Source: Tilletiaria anomala UBC 951
Taxonomy: Eukaryota > Basidiomycota > Exobasidiomycetes > Georgefischeriales > Tilletiariaceae
Direction: 5' to 3'
Assembly: GCF_000711695.1 (NCBI RefSeq)
Contig: NW_013547019.1
Span: 1 to 64,000 of the forward strand
DNA: 64,000 bases
Shown: one piece after another, positions 11,838 to 23,344 of the stretch
How positions within the stretch are numbered: position 1 is the first letter of the stretch
Layout: each line of letters starts with the position of its first letter
The notes under the pieces: generated by a model
Database searches by the model: none
What the model saw: only the letters and a program-made list of their open reading frames with translations
What the model was told of the DNA's origin: nothing
Program-made: the position numbers and the translations under genes

Positions 11838-14549
11838 CTAACTCGACAGGTCTGCTGTTTCCGCATCTACCATGGCGACGAGATGGCTGTAGCCAAGGAA
11901 GACAGCCTCCTCCCGTAACGCAGCTAAGATCTGTACTTGTAGGTCCGTGTTATTTGCAATACCTCCTCTGCGCAATGCTGAAGGCAAGCGTGCTTCACGC
12001 AGGGTCCATAGAAGCAGTTCATAAATACCCGAAGGGCGGTCCAGAAAGAGTTCCACAATGATTGGATGATTCGGCTGATAGCGATGTGGGGTGCAAAACA
12101 CGCTCTCGGCGATAGTGCTCTCCCGTTGCCCTTCCAAGGCTTGCCAGGTTGAGGCGAGGGAAGGCCGCTTGGCAGGCACCCGAGCCCGAGCAATTTGCTT
12201 GCGATCAGGCGTGCCAGGCTCAGACTCGGGCCAAGCTTTCTCAACAGGCATCTCTTCATCGTCAATGTCCATCTCGAGATAGCTGTCGACCCATGCGCCC
12301 GCGCTGAAGGGGTTGGATGGCCTTCTTTGTGCGCGTGTAGACTCCGGGTCAAAATTGGCGGTAAGCCAGCGAGCTTCGTGCAGGCAGTTACGAATGTACT
12401 GGGCAAAACGACCGGTGAATGGGCGATGCTCCATCCCGCACAGAGATGCACTTGGTGCATGGAAGGTGCGGTCGCCGACGACCAGCGCGATCATGATGAG
12501 CTCACCGCTGTCATGTTCGTAGTCCAGCCTTCGCACTCCTTGGGGAACAGGGAGAAACTTGATCTGACGCGAGGACGCTGGGCAGAGCTGGGCAGCAGTG
12601 CGCATGAGCGCACCAACGGCAAAGTCGGAGTCTTGTTGTAAGGTCAGGAGGGAGTCTTCAGCGAGTCTGGCCTCAAGTTGCTCGTCACAGCCCTCCATGT
12701 CCGGCTGTACGGAGGCTTCATCACACTCTTCGATCGGTGAGGAGCGTGCTTGTTGCGTAGGGATGCCAGGCAGAGGCGGTAGGGCCTTGGACGGTCTCTG
12801 CTTGCGCGGAGGCAAGCGACGCATGGTCGGGCGAGGTGCAACGCCTGGCCGGCGCATACGACGCTCCTCGGCTGCCGGCGCCTGGGTTAGACGCACAGCT
12901 TCGCTAGGCCGGCGCGGTCGCAATGGTTTGTAGGTTGGTGCCGACACGAGCGCGCTCACTGCGCTCTCTGAGGCCGACGGCAACACTGAGAGCTTGGAAG
13001 GGGGAGGAGGCAGGTCGGGCGAATTGGGAAGGGCGCGACCCGAAGAGTATGGAGACATGGCGACGGTGGTCCATAGCCTTGCGCGAGGCAACGCCTGATT
13101 CTTTTTGATCAACAGCTCCTCCGAATCAGTATCGCAGTCCATACTCGAGCTGCGGTTCTCCTCTACGTTCTCATTGGGAAAGAAAGCCTCGTCGGGGCGG
13201 CGTACGACGCCTGCGCCGGTGCCCGTGAACGCGCTGCGTGAGGTTGCCTTTGTTAATGATGCTGCGGAAGACGAGCAAGAGCGAGAATGGTTGCTAGCGA
13301 CTGCACTGCACGAAAAGGTATGTCCCTCGCTGCTGGTCTGTGCAGGAGAGAGCGAGACTGGGCTGCTAAGAGGGAGGCTGGTGGAGGATACAGTGGGATC
13401 GGCAGAAGCACTGCGCCTTCTGGGTCCAGCATGGCCCGCTGCAGCACGTGCACGTGTCGGACGGGTGAATGGGAAGAGCTTTGCAGCCGATGCACGTGCA
13501 GTTTCGAAGGAGCGGCGCGTGCCTTCGATGCTCAAGGCACGCTTTCTGCCGCTCTGATCTTTCTCGAAGGGCAGGCTTGCATCTCTGTGTTCATCGTCTG
13601 CCCCCCCACTGCTGCTGCTCGTGCTGAGACCGCCTTGCAAGTCACGTGTGGAGCGCATGAATCTTCGGCTAGCCGAAGCCAGAAGCCTACTGCCAAGACG
13701 TGTCGCGGCTGTCGGGCTGGTTTCAAAGTCCAGTAGGCGCTCCCCGTCCTCGTCGTCGCTGTCATCAAATGTGCTGGGCCGAAGCATCAAGCCTGCAGAG
13801 ATAGCGGACAAGGGTGTCGTGGGGCCGTTGACGGCTACCACTGTTCGGTCGCCTGGTACTCGGGGTGAGGCCGACGACAGATGGGCAGTGAGGAAGAGTG
13901 GCTGAGGGGAGCGCTTGCGCTGCAGCGTCGGCTTGGGCTTCGATTTGGGCGAAAGAGGCGAGCCGTCCGAGTTGCTGACAATTGAGCCAGAAGGACAGGG
14001 GTCTTGATCATTTGAAAACGTTTAAATTGAAATGCACACCTTTAAGCACCAAACTCACCAGCTACTCTTGTTCGCTATGCGCAAGTGCTTCGCCGCAATA
14101 CTCTGACCGAACCCGGTCCATCCCATGAAGCCATTGCTTCCAATCGAGATATTCTGCAGAGAATACGGTGATCCGTGGTCCTTGTTTCTCCCGCCATCAG
14201 TACCTTCTTCTGAAGGGGTACTTCGGAAGGTCACACCTGGGGATGGAGAAGCCGAGGAGGACGTGGCGGTCGACCTGGGAGTGTTGAGCATGTGGTGCAT
14301 AGATGGCAAGTCTGATGTGGTGCTGCTGGCATACATGGTGGAACTTATGACGCATTTGGAGTGCACATGATCATGCGCTGAGTTGAAAGGCGAAGTGGGA
14401 GCCTGAGTAGGCGCTAGCCTATCGATGTGACCCTTCGGCGAGTTGAACGCCGAGTTCGGGTCAAAGCGCTCGACGTTGATGAGTCTCGGAGAGTTGTACG
14501 ACGGGCGCAGCGCCGCGCACCTGGGAGGCGTTGTGAATGCTGCCGCCAT
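11838..14549 (-). CDS. Disordered protein with a BTB/KCTD-like C-terminal domain
   Basis: Two exons on the minus strand: 14549-14059 and 13974-11838 (intron 84 nt, GTGAGT...TGTCAG), giving 875 residues. An alternative acceptor exists near 14,003 (CAAG) but only the chosen one keeps the frame with a canonical site. The first 640 residues are serine/proline/arginine-rich and probably disordered. From about 655 a folded part begins: IMIALVVGDRTFHAPSASL, FAQYIRNCL, then after about 100 linker residues IIVELFLDRPSGIYELLLW, ending LREEAVFLGYSHLVAMVD. The order (strand pair, FxxxLDRxP-like core, then LxxEAxFLGYxxLV) is like BTB/T1 domains of KCTD-type proteins, which act in oligomerisation or as cullin-3 adaptors. 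This is similarity of pattern only. It converges with the upstream gene (121 nt between stops). Confidence 0.7.
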
Positions 14550-14657
14550 CAGGGCGCGTGGACTTCTCGCTGAACTTGGAAGCCGTCCCTAAAAGCCTTC
14601 GAAAAATAGACGGTGAGCCCAAGTAAAGGCAGTCTTTTCCAAAAGCAGAGAGATGGC

Positions 14658-14690
14658 AGGAGGAGGAGGAGGAGGAGGAGGAGGAAGAAG
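14658..14690. repeat. AGG trinucleotide microsatellite
   Basis: About nine AGG units followed by AAG units lie 110-140 bases upstream of the start codon of the BTB-like gene, in its promoter or 5' UTR. The polypurine tract is on the plus strand. Confidence 0.85.
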
Positions 14691-14725
14691 AGCTGCAGGA
14701 CGCGGCTCGAGAGCCAGCATTTGTC

Positions 14726-14732
14726 TATATAT
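14726..14732 (-). promoter_or_regulatory. Possible TATA element for the BTB-like gene
   Basis: TATATAT lies about 180 bases upstream of the minus-strand ATG at 14,549. Position and sequence fit a TATA box, but no start site is known. Confidence 0.3.
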
Positions 14733-15998
14733 GGTCCAGCCGCGTCCTGCCAGCATTCTCTGAAGCTTGCACTTCTGCCTATGGCCACAAAGGCTTGAAT
14801 ATTGAAGCTTGGACATTTGGCTTAAAGACCAGCAATCGACTCCCTTTGTCGGATTTAATCGAATGAAAGAGTCGACTCGAAACTGACATTCGTGGCAAAC
14901 ATCCATCAGTCTGCGAAGCCGTTTAACAATCATTCTTGGGCTTCTGTGCTACGGGGTTCCACATACACACTCTCACACACAAAGGCTTACTTCCTCGTTG
15001 CATTGCGACCGTATTTTATGCGATTGCTTGATGGACTGTTTTGCAAGGACTACGGAGCCGGCTGGACCCTGGGATGTTGGAAAAGATGATTGGCTCTACA
15101 AGCCTGCACAAAGGCAACAAGTCAAAAGTCAGAAGACGATTACCTACGTACATATCCAATGTATTCAAATATAGGGTTTGCGCGAAGAACCCATACCCGT
15201 ACCGCTCGGCGCTTCCGACACGCTAAACATACGCGGCGAAATGAGCGGAGTAACAGGATTACGTCAGTCTACCCTTTCTTTCTTTTTACCTTTTGTGTCT
15301 CTTTTCTTGCCTATCATCACCTTCTCGTCCGCCGACATGCATGTAAAGACTTACGTACATACATACGCTTTGGCCCCAGCGGATGGCACCGCTGGCCCAA
15401 AGCCGCAGGCGCGCCGCAAACATCCCACCAGAATCCATTTCCCGTGACCATGTGCTCTCTCAGCCTCTTTACATACATACACACATGACCTCTCGCTGCG
15501 GCGCTGCCTCGTTCTTTAGTCATCCTCTCGATGTCTCGACTGCCGCGGCGAATTGGATACTCTGACAGATTACCCACCAAGCCACGCAGCCTGCTGATTC
15601 GAGAAAGTCAAGGAAAATACATACGTAGATGAAGGGCCTCATGGAGGCCCTAAACGAACAACCTTGAGTCTTCAGATTGAAGGATGAGTTGACGTTGCGC
15701 ACAGTCATCGGAATTCCTCTCTGCGTCGAAGCTGCGTGTCTCGAGCAACACCAACACGCGTCGAGAGCAACTGGCAGGCGGCGGCCCTCGCGCGAACAGT
15801 AAGGCTCCTTCAACAAGCATTTGCGATTAGTTTACGGAAAACGGCGCAGCAGAAGTGCACATACATTTCAGTCTTGCATTTGCGGATGGCCGCAAGAACG
15901 GGGAAGCCTTTGAAGTCTAGTGGCTATGCCAACGACCGACGCCGTCACACCTTCTCGAGCGCTGATTTTGCCGCTTGCTGACATCATCGTCACGAGAG

Positions 15999-16512
15999 AT
16001 GAGCGCAGTAAGTTGAAAGTCGCGGGAACGTGAGTGCACCAACTGCAGGCAAAGTTCCGCGCAGTGACGAGTATGATTCAACACTGAGATCAATCAACAA
16101 CATCCAAATCTGTAGTGTGACCATGATCGACCCAGGCTCTGCGACCTGCGTCGTTTCTGATCTGTCCAGCACAGCCGTCTTCAACTCAGCAGGCTTCGAG
16201 GCGTCCGCTCGGTCAACTGGTGTAGCACCGCCCTCACTTGCAATCGACCTCTCATCGTGTCTGGAGGATCCTTCAGTCTATACGCCGGGTTTGGGCGACA
16301 AGGTCCAATGCACCGGATATCTCGAGCGGAAAGAGATTCCAGGTGCTTCCAACGAGAAGTGCGATGACTGTGTCCTCCAAGCCATTCAATTTCGCATCTC
16401 GGACCAACTCGACATTGCGGCGTGGAACCAGGCTGCTCGGAAAGTGAGCCATTATAAGCACAAGAAGCCATCGTCAGACGAACACATCGAAACAGTGCTT
16501 TCTGCGAGATAG
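15999..16512 (+). CDS. TEN1: Candidate Ten1, small OB-fold subunit of the CST telomere complex
   Basis: A frame open to the stop at 16,512 encodes a small protein with the Ten1 layout: STLRSINNIQICSVTMID (first strands), SATCVVSD, LAIDLSSCL, GLGDKVQCTGYLER, then VLQAIQFRISDQLDIAAWNQ and a basic helix. Human and fungal Ten1 show the same order, with the late V-L-x-A and D-x-L-D-x-x-x-W pattern before the C-terminal helix. Ten1 with Stn1 caps telomere ends and helps fill-in synthesis. The 5' end is uncertain: the ATG at 15,999 gives MSA, followed by a GTAAGT donor at 16,008; the only frame-keeping acceptor is a weak GAG at 16,071. The ATG at 16,123 is in frame but would cut the first strand. 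The gene converges with COY1 (44 nt between stops). Ten1 is hard to recognise, so the name is tentative. Confidence 0.5.
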
Positions 16513-16556
16513 ATGATTATGCATTGCAAGTTGTCTACGAACAGCACAGATCATGC

Positions 16557-18790
16557 TTACGCCGCAGGCGGCGAGCTCTCGACAGGAGTCGACCGGCTTA
16601 TAGTCCCAGCGCTGCAAGATAGCGACATGATCATTCTCGTCAGCGTCGTTACCACCCAGACACGATGGAAGAGCATGCACTCACCTAACAGTGGACTCAA
16701 ACAGCATGAAGAAGACCAGAATGTGGATAGCAAGCGTGTATACCATGAATGCGATGCGCATCCTCCTGTGCCCGAGCACCAGTCTGGTGAGCGTATGTAG
16801 TAATCGCTCCAGCGGGTTGAGCGTTGTGAGCGCGCGAAATTGTTCCTGCGCAAGCATCGGATCAGAGTGTCAACAATTGTATGCAGATGAACCTTGCCAG
16901 GTCCGTATCTGAAGCAAATCCACTCACTCTGCCCCTGAACGCTTGAAACGGGTCCATCCTTTCTTCATACTTCTGCCTGTAGCGATCCTCTCGCCGTTGA
17001 GAAAAATTGTCGCCAGATAGTGGCGGATACGCGCCGCTCGCGTCTGTGTGCGCGGAGACGCCGATTGTCACGCTGCTGCTGCCGCCGGCGCCGTTGGGCG
17101 TATTGCTGCCTGTCGCTCCTTCCGACCCGTACGTTTGCAGGTACCGCAGCTTCTCATACAGCCCCAAGTTGTCGGCTTGCAGCTTCGAAACTTCGCTGCG
17201 CAGCTCAGTGACAACGTGCGCTTGCTTCCGCAGCTCTTCCTCCAGCTCTGCATTTCTTGTGCGGAAGCGATCGCGCTGGGAGGTGATGATAGGAAGGATC
17301 CCGCTTTCTGCATTCGCAGAAGAAGCGACTGTCCCTGCCGGGAAGGAACTGGCGGCAACAGCCACGTCGTTGGGCGCTGGCGACTGGGGATCGGTCTTGC
17401 CACTTTTGGGTGGCTTGGTGTGTGTCGGACCGTTGAGCGAAACCAGGTCGTTCTCCAAGCGCTGATTGAGGCTCTTAAGCCGAGCGAGTTCAGCCCTTAG
17501 CGACTTGACTTCTTCCGCACTCTGCCGCATGCCCGAGCTCGACTCGGTCGCTTGAACCCGGAGAGTGGTGACTTCATCCTGAAGCTTTCTGTTTTTGCGC
17601 AGCAGTGACGCTTCAAGCCCGCTCGAAGAACTTTCAGCGGCTACTTGAGCTTCTCCATCCGTATCGTCGTCGCTAAATTCGATCGATCGCAGGATCATCA
17701 GCTCTCGCTTGATTTCCTCATAGTCCTGTTGGCGTTCAAGCTTTCCTCGAAGCAGAGAAAGCTCTTTCTCTTTGCTGTCTAGCATCTTCTCGGCATCCCG
17801 CTTGCGAGCGTCTTCTTGAGACTTCGCCTCCCTTTCTGACTTTTCCCGCCGATCGACAAGGGCTTTCAGTTTGCGATTTTCGTCTGCCAGGTTCGCTTTT
17901 TCATGTTCAAACGCCTGTACGCTTGCGACCGTCTCTTGGCCGTGACGAGCAGCTTCGAGCTCAGCTCTGAGCGCCTCGTTCCTTGTCTCGAGATCGCTAG
18001 CCCGTCGTTGTGCCCTCTCAAGCTCCGAGATCATCATCTCCATATCAGCGTTGACGCTTGAAGAGTTCATTGCGTGGCCATCGAAGCCTGAGTCGGCCTC
18101 ATTTTGCTGACTGATCCCACGCTTTGTGACCTCCTCTTCTTGTGATCTAAGCTCTCTCACTTGGCTTTTTAGGCGCGCGATCTCCTTCTTCGACTCCGCT
18201 TCTTCCTCATTGTGGTTGCGTAAACGTTCATCCAACTTGGCAGCCCATTCCCGCTCCAGACTTTGTGTCCTGTCTTTTACACGCTGCTCCAACGAGGATT
18301 CGAGGTTAACCAAGCGTGCTTGAATTGAATCCCTGTCGGTCTCTAAGGAAGAATTCGCTTCTGTCTTGCGAAGCAGATCTTCATACGACTGCTGGAGTGC
18401 CTCGTGTTTGCTCTTGAGGTTCTCGGCGTCGCTGATCGCCATTGCCTGATCTACCAGGATCTCAAGCATAGGATAGGGATCTGGCGCCCCTTCGATGCCT
18501 GAAGGAGCCTTCCATATCCGCAAGAATGCATTTTCAGCGCTTTGAGCTCGTTTTGTGAGAGAATCGATCTCTGACTGGTACGCCTTGAGTAATCCTTTGA
18601 ACGTTTCGACCTTCGTTTCGTCAGATTGTTTCTTGAACTCTTTGGTCGATTCTGCGAGCCGCTTTCGAGACACAAGGCTCTCTTTCTGCGCTGATAACAA
18701 CTGATCTGGGAGTGGGGAGACTAAAGATTGTAAGGATGGAAGGTCGATCTCGCGCCATTTGTCGAGGGCAGTGGATACGCTGGAAGCCAT
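16557..18790 (-). CDS. COY1: CASP/Coy1 golgin, tail-anchored Golgi coiled-coil protein
   Basis: Golgin of the CASP family, anchored in Golgi membranes and working in retrograde vesicle tethering. Three exons: 18790-16928, 16845-16685 and 16611-16557, 692 residues, as in the family. The start is the ATG at 18,790 (MASSVSTALDKWREID), matching the conserved CASP N-terminus, rather than codons further upstream. Residues about 60-560 are almost continuous coiled coil. After YEERMDPFQAFRGR the second exon gives the diagnostic CASP end EQFRALTTLNPLERLLHTL and one membrane helix at about 651-670 (IAFMVYTLAIHILVFFMLF), then a short serine/proline tail in exon 3. Introns are 82 and 73 nt with GTGAGT donors. 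It is divergent from the bromodomain gene. Confidence 0.93.
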
Positions 18791-19149
18791 TACGTCGTTC
18801 AGGCACACTTGCCGTGCTGGTTGTACTCAATCGCGACTACCCTTTTTAATCATGCAGCAGCAGGCTCAATTGGGCGCAAGGTCCTCACTGCCGCCGCGGG
18901 GAGGGGGGAACGTGGCTTTGCTTCTTCAAGTGACGTGGCCCACGAGCTCGCTATATAGGAAGATGTTACGGTTGTAGTAAGCCCCTGGTGGGTGAACCAA
19001 CCCAACGCGTGTGGCTAGCCAGCGGTGTATGACTTCTGTTGTTGTTTGGATCGCACCGGCTTTCTTCCTCAACGTCTTGCTCTACTTGCAGTTTTTGCTG
19101 GATAGGTGGTTTCAGTAGACAGAAGCAAGCATCGCCTGAAGCTGTCGCC
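18791..19149. promoter_or_regulatory. Shared promoter of COY1 and the bromodomain gene
   Basis: A 359-nt head-to-head region. CTATATAG at 18,951-18,958 is a TATA-like palindrome about 190 bases before the plus-strand ATG and 160 bases before the minus-strand ATG. A G-run (18,899-18,908) lies beside it. No other gene fits here. Confidence 0.35.
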
Positions 19150-21355
19150 ATGTCCATCATTCAACCTCTCACAGCGCGAGGGGCGGCAGATTCAGATGCA
19201 GCTACGGCGAACCCGCTGCGTCCATTGCCAAAGGCTGGCCCCCAATCAGACATACTAGCGCATTTCGACAGTCGCGATTGCCTACTTCTTGCTCAAGCTG
19301 TGCTCGAACTGAGCAAACCGGCGCTTGACTGGAAACAGGTGTCAGAAGCCCTGCTTAACCATTCGCTCATTAAGGACGAGGCGCGAGTCGCTTCACTCGA
19401 AAAGCAAGGCACGACTCCGGAGAAGGTCTTCAGCGTGCAAGGGTGCAAGCGGGCTTGGGTGGCACTGATGAGGCAGCGTGGACTTGTCGAGGACCATCCA
19501 GTGCAAGACAAGAGAAATGCAGCGGAGGACGTCAAGGCTTGTGGCCCAAGGCCACGCTCAGACGAGCAATCCAAGCTAGCTCTCTGCCAGCTGCTTTACG
19601 TCGAAAGAATCATGGGACTACAGGCAGCAATCGTGGAAAAAGAGACGAAATACAGGTAAGCCAATCGATCTGAGGTGCTCGCAGAGCGTGGTATTGACCT
19701 TGGTCGCTTGATCTTAGGGATCTTGTTGTTCAACTTGATCTTCTAGAGAAGCAGGACGCAGAGGAAACCTTGCTGGATACTACAGCCGCCAAAGTTCATG
19801 CACCGGAATCCGCCAAAGAGGTTTTGACGCCTCCAAGAGCAGGTCGGGAAAAGCGCTCTTCTATCAGAGCGGTAGCGGCCAAAACTCTACCTCCTAAGAA
19901 CCCGACTAAGCTCAATGCACCACCTCCAAAGAGTGCTGAAGTGATTCCAGAAGCCCAAGAGCCATCAGAAACACGAGAAACAAAGGACACGCAGACGCAA
20001 TCTGACACGCAGACAACAGAGTCGATTTTAAAAGATGAGTTACAGATTGGCACCGCAAAGCCAGAAGCAGTGTCAGAAGCTTCGGCAGAATTACCAACTG
20101 CTGAGAAAGCATCCGAGGAAGCCAAAGGCGACAATGAGTCACCTGCGAAAGATGTCGACCCAGCTTTCGAGAAAGAGGGCTCTGCACCTGCTACTCGTGC
20201 TGGAAAGCGCAAAGCGCAGGCTCGAGAGTCGTCGGAACCTGCAGAAGACGAGGTGAAGCCGATTGGACGCAAGGCTAAGAGACGCGCAATAGAAGCGGAA
20301 ACAGAGGAGACAGAATCAGCAGAAAACACCCGAGAGCCTACGCCCGACGACGAAATGGACGCAAAATCGGAAAGGCCGCTGCGTAGCAGCAAGCGGAAGA
20401 GAGACGGGTCTGAGAAAGATGGTGGCCCGCCTGCTGGTGGCTCATCGCGACGGACATCCGCAACCACCGATGCCGTAGTGGAGGAGACACTGGACACACC
20501 GCGCGAAAAACGGAATCGCAGACGTTCATCGGTGACGACTGAAGACAAAGCTCCGATGCGTGCAAGTACCCGCCGAAGCACGCGTGGGCGAGGTGTGGCG
20601 GCTGATGAGGATGAAGACTCCCGGAATCCAAGCGCCGCTGGATCAGCTGCTGCGGAGCGTGAGTTCGCCGAGCCTCTTGAGGAGGAGCCTGCGAAGGAGG
20701 GCGTGTCTGCAACTCACGCGGATCTCGAGGCCGAGGTGGATGCGGCCGATGAGGAAGAGCAGGCAGAGAAGGACAAGGGCCCCAAAGAAGTCGATGGAGA
20801 TGAAGAAGATGATGATGAGGAAGATGAGAAGGGAAAAGGGCGGCGGCAGCCTACAACAAGGGCCAAGTCCTCCAGGGATAAGGGCCGCAAAGCTGGGTTC
20901 GCCGCGCCTACACAAGCAGCTGCTACAGACGAGGACACGGAGAAGCAGAGGAAGAAGAACGTGAATGTGCTTCTGATGCTGGTCAATGAAGTAGGTAACC
21001 ACACACATGGGAATCTCTTCAATGCGCCAATCAAAGAACAGGTCAGTCTGATCCAGCTTGCGATCGACACTCCACGATGCGATGCTGATCAGGGCTATTT
21101 TTATAGGACGCGCCGGACTACTATCAGCTGATCAGACACCCGATGGATCTCAAGACAATCCGCAGCAAAATCAAGGATTCAACCATACGCACCCCTGCTC
21201 AGCTCCGACGAGCGCTCAATCAGATGTTCGCCAACAGTCTCATCTATAACCGCCCGGACACAGAGGTGTATCGTATGGCATCAGAAATGCGGCAAGCAGC
21301 AGATGAGGCCATGGATAGATTTGAGCAGGCACAGGCTGGCGTCAGGTGGTTGTAA
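19150..21355 (+). CDS. BRD8/Bdc1-type bromodomain protein (NuA4 subunit candidate)
   Basis: Three exons, 19150-19655, 19718-21041 and 21107-21355, encode 692 residues. The N-terminal 170 residues (DILAHFDSRDCLLLAQAV, DWKQVSEAL, FSVQGCKRAW, then LLYVERIMGLQAAIVEKE) follow the order seen in BRD8: a SANT-like W-x-x-V region followed by a helix that carries the E-x-L/I-E pattern. Residues about 180-570 are a charged, low-complexity linker with many K/R and acidic clusters. The C-terminal bromodomain (about 583-685) contains HGNLFNAPIKE, DAPDYYQLIRHPMDLKTI and the acetyl-lysine-binding Asn region IYNRPD. In animals and fission yeast such proteins sit in the NuA4/TIP60 acetyltransferase complex. 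Bromodomain identity is firm, complex membership is inferred. Confidence 0.88.
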
Positions 21356-22000
21356 TTTGATTCAGTGCCGGAACAGAATGGCGGATCGCCTCCATTGTAT
21401 GCAATCCTTCGACTTTATAGGCAGGCTTGTAGTGTGGTTCAGATAGGGAACTTCAATCATCATCGTGTTGATTGCTAAGGCTGACGGCTCAACGTTCTTG
21501 AGAATCAGGAGAGGGGCCAGCGACGATAATCCCGACATTCCGATTTCCGCGTGACTATAATTCAGGAGTTACAACTGAGAGTGGCGCACACAAAGAACCA
21601 AGAGAGGACGAGACTTGAGGTGTAGTGTGAAGCGTAGGATTTCAACCACGATACCAGCCGATATCCACCCGATTCCGCATGATTTGTTTAAGTACAAACT
21701 TACATGCACTGGAAGGATCGCGAAGTACCTCCCCCGATTCCAACGCACATTTCGAAGAATTTAACCATTTTTGCCACCGCGCTCAGACCAACTGGTGACT
21801 GCCCATCCTCCTGCAATATGATAGCCAGGTACATCACACATGCACTGGGTTCGGCCCATGCTTTCTTTCTACTACGTTACAGCAATGCTTCTTCCATCAT
21901 TCAAGGCTGCTGTTGCCTTCCAATATCCGCAGCAACTCCTGTCTATTTCTATAGAGGCGCGTTCGTGGCGAGGTGTGAATTGCTTTTGCGAAGCGCCGTA
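21356..22000. other. Intergenic region
   Basis: Holds the 3' UTR of the bromodomain gene and the promoter of the nucleoside hydrolase. Short frames near 21,704-21,990 run into the hydrolase start region but show no known domain. Nothing else recognised. Confidence 0.4.
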
Positions 22001-23335
22001 ATGTCTCCTCCACGGAAGCTGATCATAGAGTAAGTCCATCATGGTACGCTTCCGGGTCTGAGCATCTCTCACTGACTTCCCTCCTCTATAGCACTGACCC
22101 AGGCGTTGACGACATACTCTCCATTGTACTCGCATTGGCCTCAGAAGAGGTTGAAATTGCCGCTCTGACCCTCACATTCGGCAACACAACACTTGATTAC
22201 GCTCTTTCCAATGTCCTCAGGCTCGGGGGCGTATTGAAGGAGCATCTAGAATCAGATGAGCGACCTAGGACTCAAGAGCTCCTACAAAGGTCGGTCGGAC
22301 CTAGCGCTAGAAAGATCCCGGTTTATTCAGGAGCAACAGGCCCTCTTGCAGGCAATGCTTTCACTGCGTCTTACTTGTGAGGCTAGGAATTCGCAAGCGG
22401 CATATCATGTCCCTTGTCTGATCTTTCCGTGTTACTTTTGCAGTCATGGGCGGGATGGCCTTTCTTCCGTCTCTTTCCTGCCGGGAGACCCTTTCCCGGA
22501 GCCCAAGGAAGACTTTCATCCTTTTCAGCCGGTTGATCCTTCCTCCAAGGACGCATGCGACGCGATTCTAGACATCTTAGCTGCAGAGCCGCCGGGTACA
22601 GTGTACATAGCCGCCGTGGGACCTTTGACAAATTTGGCTCTGGCATGGCAGAAAGACCCGAAGACTTTTGCAAAGGTCGGCCAAATAGCCGTCATGGGGG
22701 GCGCTCTGGACCATGCTGGAAACACAACCCCAACATCAGAGTTCAATTTCTTTGCGGATCCATATGCAGCGGCCGTTCTTCTCGAAATTCCACGGATGCA
22801 CCCAAGCTTGAATGGTCAACCTTTGCCGATTCACTTACTACCGTTAGACATCACCCATCAGCACTTGGTTCCTTTCAGCCAGCTCGTAAAGTCTCAGAGT
22901 ACTTTGTCTTCAGCTTCACCTCTCTCGAGATTTGTGTCCGCCTTCTTGAGCCAACCGCGCACCGTAATGAACTCATTCGCTCCTCCGGATGCATTCGACC
23001 CACAGCTGCACGACAACTTCATCGCGCACGATCCGCTTGCGGTGGCGTATGCAATATTTGGTTCTATGCCTGGTTGGCAAACGCAAGAGAGAGTATTTAA
23101 AATGGAGATAGATGGATCCATCACGCGAGGGATGTGTGTCATCGACCGACGGGGCTACCACAAGAGTAGCGCAGGAGAGAATCAGGCAATGAAAGACTTG
23201 AAGCAGAATGGATCCATCAAGAAACCGCTGGTTGAGCAGGACGGGGACTCTTCACCTTTTCCCATCAAGGTGGTGGTAGCCTCGCCAGGAAGCAAGTGGT
23301 TCGCAGACACATTCCTTTCAAGATTGACGCTGTAG
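22001..23335 (+). CDS. Inosine-uridine-preferring nucleoside hydrolase
   Basis: Cleaves the N-glycosidic bond of ribonucleosides to base and ribose for purine/pyrimidine salvage. Exons 22001-22029, 22092-22376 and 22444-23335 give 401 residues, slightly above the usual 310-370. The Ca2+-binding Asp cluster DTDPGVDD (residues 10-17) is split by the first intron, which confirms the model. Further family landmarks are LTLTFGN, SYFHGRDG across intron 2, VYIAAVGPLTNLALA, VGQIAVMGGAL and EFNFFADPYAA. The C-terminal half has an Asn/His region (HDPLAVAYA) expected near the active site. There is no signal peptide, so a cytosolic place is likely. The stop codon is only 9 bases from the stop of the opposite-strand gene. 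Confidence 0.93.
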
Positions 23336-23344
23336 CCTACAGAA

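Larger units (their letters stand above)
14550..15998. other. Divergent intergenic region
   Basis: Between the start of the BTB-like gene (minus) and the candidate TEN1 (plus). It holds the AGG microsatellite and TATA-like site given separately, and several TACATACATAC patches (15,350-15,365, 15,470-15,482). Overlapping short ORFs on both strands have no family similarity. A first exon of the plus-strand gene could lie here undetected. Confidence 0.4.

Noticed and set aside
19796-20581. 261-codon ORF opposite the bromodomain gene
   Set aside because: Ser/Ala-rich complement of the acidic/basic linker; the plus-strand model has continuous frame and a bromodomain.
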